Shown: positions 58,902 to 64,000 of the stretch, piece after piece
How positions within the stretch are numbered: the first letter of the stretch is position 1
How the letters are laid out: each line of letters starts with the position of its first letter
Source: Paguma larvata
Lineage: Eukaryota; Chordata; Mammalia; Carnivora; Viverridae
Length of the DNA stretch: 64,000 nucleotides
Direction: 5' to 3'
Assembly: GCA_030068075.1 (NCBI GenBank)
Contig: CM057839.1
Span: forward strand, 22,175,167-22,239,166
The notes under the pieces: generated by a model
Database searches by the model: none
Told to the model about the DNA's origin: nothing
Seen by the model: only the letters and a program-made list of their open reading frames with translations
Translations under genes and position numbers: made by a program

Positions 58902-59082
58902 GGGGCATCTGGGTGGCTCAGTTGATTGAGCATCCAACTCTTGAGTTCTCTAAGGTCATAGTCCCAGGGTCATGGGATGGAGCCCCACATTGGGCTACAT
59001 GCTGATCATGGAGCCTGCCTAGGATTCTCTCTTTACCCCCTCTCCTCCACTCATGCACTTTTTCTCTCTCTCTTAAAAAAAG
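58902..59082 (+). mobile_element. CanSINE, short diverged copy
   Basis: Plus-strand: 'ggggcatctgggtggctcagttgattgagc' head, 'gggatggagccccacattgggctacatgctgatcatggagcctgcc' body (in parts); CT stretch short and no AAATAAA tail, so it differs from the other copies and may be an older subfamily. Confidence 0.9.
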
Positions 59083-61204
59083 AAGAGGTTTCTCATTTCA
59101 TTTTTATAGTTTTCAAACGATTCCTAGAACTACCGAGAAATAATATTTATATTTCAGCATCTTGAACCTACAGATGCTGAATATGAATTATAAGTATATT
59201 TAACATTCAAAATAACTTGAATGAACTCAGAATACCTACCAACTATTATATGAAACAACCTCTTCTTCCTTTTTGCTTATGTGCATTTAACGTTAATGGG
59301 AGCTTTGTTGAATTAGATGATCTTGTAGTAGGAAAATATCTCAAAACTCTTTATGAAAGTTTTTATTTTTTTGGTCTAATTTGGACCAGCAGATACTCTG
59401 ACTCTAAAAGAATTGTGAAAGCGGTTGGATAATCAGAATTATTAGTGACAAAAGAAAGTTAAGTATTTGCACATTTTCTTTTGGAAATCTATGAGCAAAA
59501 ATGAGGAAGAGAACAGTTTGTGGGAATTATTTTTATATCAGTAACATATAACTTTATTTAAGAATCAAGTTTTGAAAAGTATTCATAAATTTGCCAATAT
59601 AAAGAAGGCTAGTGTAACAGTTCACAATCACTTACTTAGTTTTCATTAAAAATTAAGATTTCTAGGGTTTAAGGATTCTAATTAATATAATTAAAGTGAC
59701 TAGAAATAATAAGGGAAACAATTCTGTTGCAAAGAAAGCAAAAGGTGTTTTTTGCTAAAAAAGGTAGGAAAACAGAATTACTTACATATTAACAGAGAAT
59801 TTCCTTAATATTTATTTAACAACATTATATAGACAAATCATTTGTCTTCACAATAATGCAGAAACTTGATGGAAAAAGACAACCAAGACTATATTTCTAA
59901 TTTAACAACTGATGCATTAATTCACAATATGTTAATACCTTTACCATTATTAAATGTAGTTGGTAAACAAAGCTTTAGAATGAGATACTTATTGGAATGT
60001 AAAATGATACATCAGGCTTTTTTCTATTGGTTGGGATGTACTTTTTTAAACCAAAGTTGCTACCATCCTATGTAATCATTTTATATTGCATGTAACAGCA
60101 TAAATAGAAAAATTCAAGTGTCAAGTAGTTTTTCAAGTCAATATGCACAAACATATTGAAACAGATTTTGCATATGCAGCTGTTAAACTCCTACCCAAGG
60201 GATTATTAATGCATTCTTAGCAGCTGCTACTTCTTTTATTTGAAGAAAGTGTGAGAATAGAATATGACATATTGCAAGTCACCTGATCCAACCTAATAAG
60301 GCTAACTGAGGCATAAAAATGAGTCACTACCCAAATTTGTAGATTATTAAAAGAGATATGAATATGCATGTTAAAATGCCAAATAAATTTACAAAATTAC
60401 AAAGACTTAAAATACCCTGAAGGTTGTCAATAAAAAGACATTTTACGGTATAAAAATCCACTTAAAATATTTTATAATGTTGATAATTTTATTTTTATCT
60501 AGCTTCTCACTGTGATTTCAAAAATACTATATTACATTGTTTAAATATTATAGTAAAATTAGTATAAAACATTCAAAGTTTATTATTTTGAATCCAATTT
60601 TTAAAATTCAAGAATATGTAAAAATGTATCTCAAAATATCATTTCTAATGTCCATATATATAACGTGAAGTTATATTATTTAATTATAAATATTTTATGA
60701 CTCTCAATTATTTTAAATTGGTATTAAAATATATAAGCCCTGCAGTCTTTGTGATATTAACAATAAAATTGTGTATATAACTGAACACGCAAGCAAGCAT
60801 TTAAAGTTTTCAAGTAGTTTATGTAATATGCAAAATACTAGAATATTTGAAGTGCATATTTCAAAAATATCAGGCTTTACTTTCAATTCATAATTATATA
60901 CCTCAAATACTTATATGATTTCTGGTTGCTTGTTATAGGACCAAAATTAATGAATCTCACTGAAAAATTTTAGTATATTAACCATATTTAAAATTTTTTT
61001 TGAAGAATTTTTCTTAGGATTTTTTCTTTTTTGTATCTCACATGGAGTGTATATCATACTTCTCACTTTCTCTGTCTTGGTAACTCATCATTACTAAAGA
61101 AAATCACAAATACTTGCTGACAGACTTCACTATTAATTGTAGTTTCCTAATCTCGGTCATCCCTTCACAGATTGTTCTGGATGTCTAATGTCATAGCAAA
61201 AGCT
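59083..61204. other. 2.1 kb AT-rich unassigned DNA
   Basis: Extremely AT-rich at 60340-60960. Open frames of 62-71 codons without family features. Confidence 0.45.
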
Positions 61205-61490
61205 ACAGAACATAGCAGCTTAAATGGTTTACTATAACAGCTGGACAGTTCTCCCTTGGGATCTCTCATACACCTGCAGAAGAAAGTCATCTGAAGGTCT
61301 GATTCAGTCAGATATGCAAGATGCCTATTTTATGGACCTGTCTGGTGAACAGGCTAGGCTGCCTGGAACCGCGGCAGCTGACAAAACCAACATCATTCTC
61401 TCTCTGTCTCCCTGACCCCCTCTTCCTCTCCTTCCCTGTCTCTCTCTGCCCATCTCTCTCTGTCTCTCTTCCTTTACCTACCCCTATATT
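61205..61490 (+). repeat. Possible ancient LTR fragment plus CT-rich tract
   Basis: 'agcagcttaaatggtttac', 'gggatctctcatacacctgcagaagaaagtcatctgaaggtctgattc' loosely follow an old LTR/DNA-repeat text ('gggtctctcatgaggttgcagtca...catctgaaggcttgac'); family not decided. 61398-61475 is C/T-rich simple sequence. Confidence 0.35.
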
Positions 61491-61805
61491 ATTATAATTT
61501 CCCAAGAACTTTATTCACATTACTAAGTAACTGTAATTATGAAACATATCAGTAAAATGTCCAATGAATTTATAGTTTCAAGCATTATATTCTTCATTTC
61601 TAAAATTTATATTTCTGCATGGACACTGAGGACGAAACTGCTTCCTTACTTATATTTTTAATTAGATTTTACATATTTAAAGCTTTCTTATCCCATATGT
61701 TATGTCAGATACTTCAAAAGAGCATTATCTTGATTAGTTCAGTTCCATTCAGCCAGTTTTGTGTAGTGATTACTCATTCTGGATTACTGATATTTTGTAC
61801 AACTT
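61491..61805. other. AT-rich unassigned DNA
   Basis: Nothing recognised. Confidence 0.45.
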
Positions 61806-61994
61806 CTAAAAAAATTTTAATGTTTATTCATTTCTGAGGGGGGGTGGTAGAGAGAGAGGGAGAAGAATCTGAAGCAGACTCCAGGCTCTTAGCTGTCAGC
61901 ACAGAGCCCAACGTGGGGCTCAAATGCATGGACCAAGAGATCATGACTTGAGCCAAAGTTGGACACTTAACTGACTGAGCCACCCAGACACCCC
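61806..61994 (-). mobile_element. CanSINE
   Basis: Minus-strand; tattttgtacaactt (61791-61805) / tattttgagtaactt (61995-62009), 12 of 15. Body 'cttagctgtcagcacagagcccaacgtggggctc' and end 'actgactgagccacccagacacccc'. Lies about 90 bp left of L1-D. Confidence 0.95.
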
Positions 61995-62086
61995 TATTTT
62001 GAGTAACTTATAATTGAATGAAGGAATGTGTTTTTGACTTAATATTTATCTATGCAGAAAAGTCGTTTTCAAAAAAGAAATCTTAA

Positions 62087-63453
62087 GACTCCCCGGGAAG
62101 ATGGCAGAGTAGGAGGATCTTGAGCTTACTCTGTCCCACAGATACACCTAGATAACACCCATATCAGTGTAAATAACTGAGAAAATGACCAAAAGACTGG
62201 CAGAACAGGCTTTCCACTGCTAAATGTAGAAAAGAGGAACAAACGGAACAGGGAAGAAAGGGTGGAGATGCAGTAAGGAACCAAAATGACCCACAAGGCT
62301 GTCTATAGGAAAAGGACGCTCTGGGCACAAGAGAGCAAGAGGAACACAGCACAGTAGGCACCTACGGAGCGGGGACTCTACACTGCGAAGACAGATCCCC
62401 ATAAAACTTGCCTTTGAAAACAAGAGGGGCTTAACTTCATGAGTTGTTACCATCAGTGGGGGTTAACAATTGGAACTTTCAAAATCAGTGAGCTCAGCTC
62501 TGGGAGAGCTGGAGGGTGATAGGAAACTGAGTGCCTGTGCGTAAAGAACCAACATAACAAACAGTCCCTCTGAGATATAGCAAGAAGCAGAAGTTTGAAA
62601 AATGCCTGGGATATATGGAAAGGAGGTTTATTCACTAACCTGGAAACATGTACTGGAAGAGGAAGGATCTTTAGGAGACCTGTTCAAGAACAAAAAGGCT
62701 GGCAGGCACCATTTTCCTCCCCAGATGCACAGCCTGCATACATAGGAACCAGCAAAGCGTGAACACTCCATTTGCTTGCTAGAAGTATGCCCAACATCCA
62801 CGTTCTCCTGTGGATGTTCCCCATGAAACAGGCCTTCAGCAGGAGTTCGATCAAAGCAGCTCCACAGCTTAACAGTGTGTTAAGCATCCCCAACAAGGCT
62901 CCAAAGTGATGTCTGCCCCAGGGAGAAAAGAATAAAACCACACATAAAATTTGACAGCAGTCACAGCAGTGCCGGGGGCAGACATTTGTTCTGATCTTAG
63001 GCCCTGCACATCCACAAAAGCTTCCCAGAGAACAGCACAGGGAGACCAAACTGCAGTTCAGTGCAGCCACACCTCTAGCAAAAGCTGACCCAACTGAAAC
63101 CCATGATAGCCACAGACTGGCCCATTAATAACACAGGAACAAACTCTGAACACAATAGGAAAAGAGATGCATCGTAGACAACTGGACTGAAGGTATATGT
63201 GGCTCATTCACAAAAACAGAGCCCACGCAACACACATAGGAGATACATCGGAAGCTCTGGGATCTGCTAAACAGGGGGAATTGCACTGCAGGACACCAAA
63301 GCAACTCTTTCACATACGGCCAGGACTTTCATGAACAGGAGACCTAGGTAACTTTCCTAACATAAGAGCAGAAACACACAGACAAAATGTGGAAACAGAG
63401 GAATTTGCTCAAATGAAAGAACAGGATAAATCACAGTCAGAGACCTAAATGAA
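62087..63453 (+). promoter_or_regulatory. L1-D 5' UTR with YY1-like motif
   Basis: The first bases contain aagatggcag (62098-62107), matching the core AAGATGGC of a YY1 site, which in human L1 sits at the same place and sets accurate transcription start. Presence of the extreme 5' end means this was a full-length or 5'-complete insertion. Current activity is unlikely given decay. Confidence 0.75.
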
Positions 63454-64000
63454 ATGGAGATAAATAATATGCTGGTTAGAGAATTTAAAGGAATGGTCAT
63501 AAAGATACTAAAAGGACTTGAGAAAAGAGTGGAAGAGCTCAGTGAGACTCTCGATGAAGAGACAGAAAACGTAAAAAAACAACCAATCAGAAATGAAGAA
63601 CTTAATAAGTAAAATTAAAAGTACTTAGTGTACTAAGTGAATAGTAGACTCGAATAAGCAGAAAAACAGATCGGTGACTTACGGAACGTAGTAGTGGAAA
63701 AGTATCAAGCTGAAGAGGAGAAAGAAAAAAGACTAATAAAAAATGAGTATACATTTAGGCTGCTCAGCAAAACCATCAAGCATAATGACATTCACACACA
63801 GGGATCCCAAAAGAAGAAGAATGAGAAAGGGGGGACAGAAAATTTATTTGAAGAAATAATAGGTGAAAACTTCCTAATTCTGGGGAAGGAAACAGAAATC
63901 CAGATCCAGGAGACAGAAACAGCCCTCATCAAAATCAACCCAAGGAGGTCTAAATGAAGACACATTGTAACTAAAATGGCAAAGAGTAGTGATAAAGAGA
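63454..64000 (+). pseudogene. L1-D ORF1, in one frame with several stop codons
   Basis: From ATG 63454: MEINNMLVREFKGMVIKILK, GLEKRVEELSETLDEETENV (coiled coil), then stops at 63610, 63616, 63634 and 63652. It goes on in the same frame with EKQIGDLRNVVVEKYQAEEE and, after 63694, KGGTENLFEEIIGENFLILG and ETEIQIQE (RRM-like domain), a stop at 63955, and RHIVTKMAKSSDKE at the edge. No frameshift is seen over 540 bp, only nonsense changes. The start is chosen by homology; upstream codons are 5' UTR. The NNIRIIG block of other copies is not readable here and seems replaced or deleted (around LSKTIKHNDIHT). Confidence 0.88.

Larger units (their letters stand above)
62087..64000 (+). mobile_element. 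L1-D: 5' part of an L1 with 5' UTR, cut by right window edge
   Basis: Plus-strand. Starts with 'gactccccgggaagatggcagagtagg', the carnivore L1 promoter start, and continues through a 1.37-kb 5' UTR ('cacctagataacaccca', 'gaccaaaagactggcagaac', 'acctctagcaaaagctgaccc', 'cacacagacaaaatgtgg') into ORF1 at about 63454. More diverged than L1-A/C. ORF2, if present, lies beyond the window. Open frames on the minus strand at 62.2-63.3 kb are shadows. Confidence 0.9.

Noticed and set aside
62164..63313. Minus-strand frames up to 128 codons, Cys-rich
   Set aside because: Antisense to the L1-D 5' UTR; no independent support.

Overview
The window is nuclear DNA of a carnivore, most likely a felid or other feliform cat relative. 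The diagnosis rests on 26 copies or fragments of a tRNA-Lys-derived CanSINE whose body has the cat-type wording (head gcctgggtggctcag, then a 'gctgacagctcagagcctgg' block, a CT-rich stretch and an AAATAAA tail). It is supported by L1 elements whose ORF1, ORF2 and 3' UTR match what I know of carnivore/felid L1. The DNA is AT-rich. I see no CpG island, no recognisable host protein-coding exon, no rRNA or tRNA gene and no CRISPR array. It reads as a gene desert or large-intron stretch; which one cannot be decided from the sequence.

Layout. Positions 1-2270 hold an L1 (L1-A, minus strand) running off the left edge, with decayed ORF2 (RT start, endonuclease) and a 5'-truncated ORF1. From 2.3 to 24 kb there is old, mostly unassigned DNA with MIR remnants (2.8, 3.6, 19.6 kb), L1 3' ends (4.6, 9.2, 17.3 kb), an old L1 ORF2 scrap (10.4 kb), a 200-bp polypurine tract (11.2 kb) and eight SINEs. 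At 24.4-25.5 kb two ancient MLT1-type LTR fragments lie side by side, the second split by a SINE, followed by a diverged tandem duplication and an old L1 (25.8-26.5 kb). At 30.9-34.5 kb there are five SINEs in 3.6 kb. Old L1 pieces lie at 34.9-35.5 and 38.6-39.1 kb, and a MER5A DNA-transposon relic at 40.7 kb. L1-B (41.28-43.06 kb, minus) has lost the middle of ORF2. L1-C (49.54-52.11 kb, minus) is flanked by a 13-bp target-site duplication and has an in-frame deletion of the reverse transcriptase. At 57.2-58.4 kb sit an MLT1 LTR end and a Tigger-like relic. The right edge (62.09-64.0 kb) is the start of L1-D (plus strand), with 5' UTR and an ORF1 frame broken only by stop codons.

The only coding sequence I can support is retrotransposon-derived and dead. 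L1 ORF1 encodes an RNA-binding coiled-coil protein and ORF2 an endonuclease/reverse transcriptase; active L1s would have mobilised the SINEs seen here in trans, which fits the A-rich SINE tails and 9-19 bp target-site duplications. The most informative new observations are a 4-nt ATGA overlap between ORF1 stop and an upstream-extended ORF2 frame in both L1-A and L1-C, the two independent losses of the ORF2 middle, head-to-head SINE pairs about 90 bp apart, and several small local duplications. I did not find an undescribed biological system.
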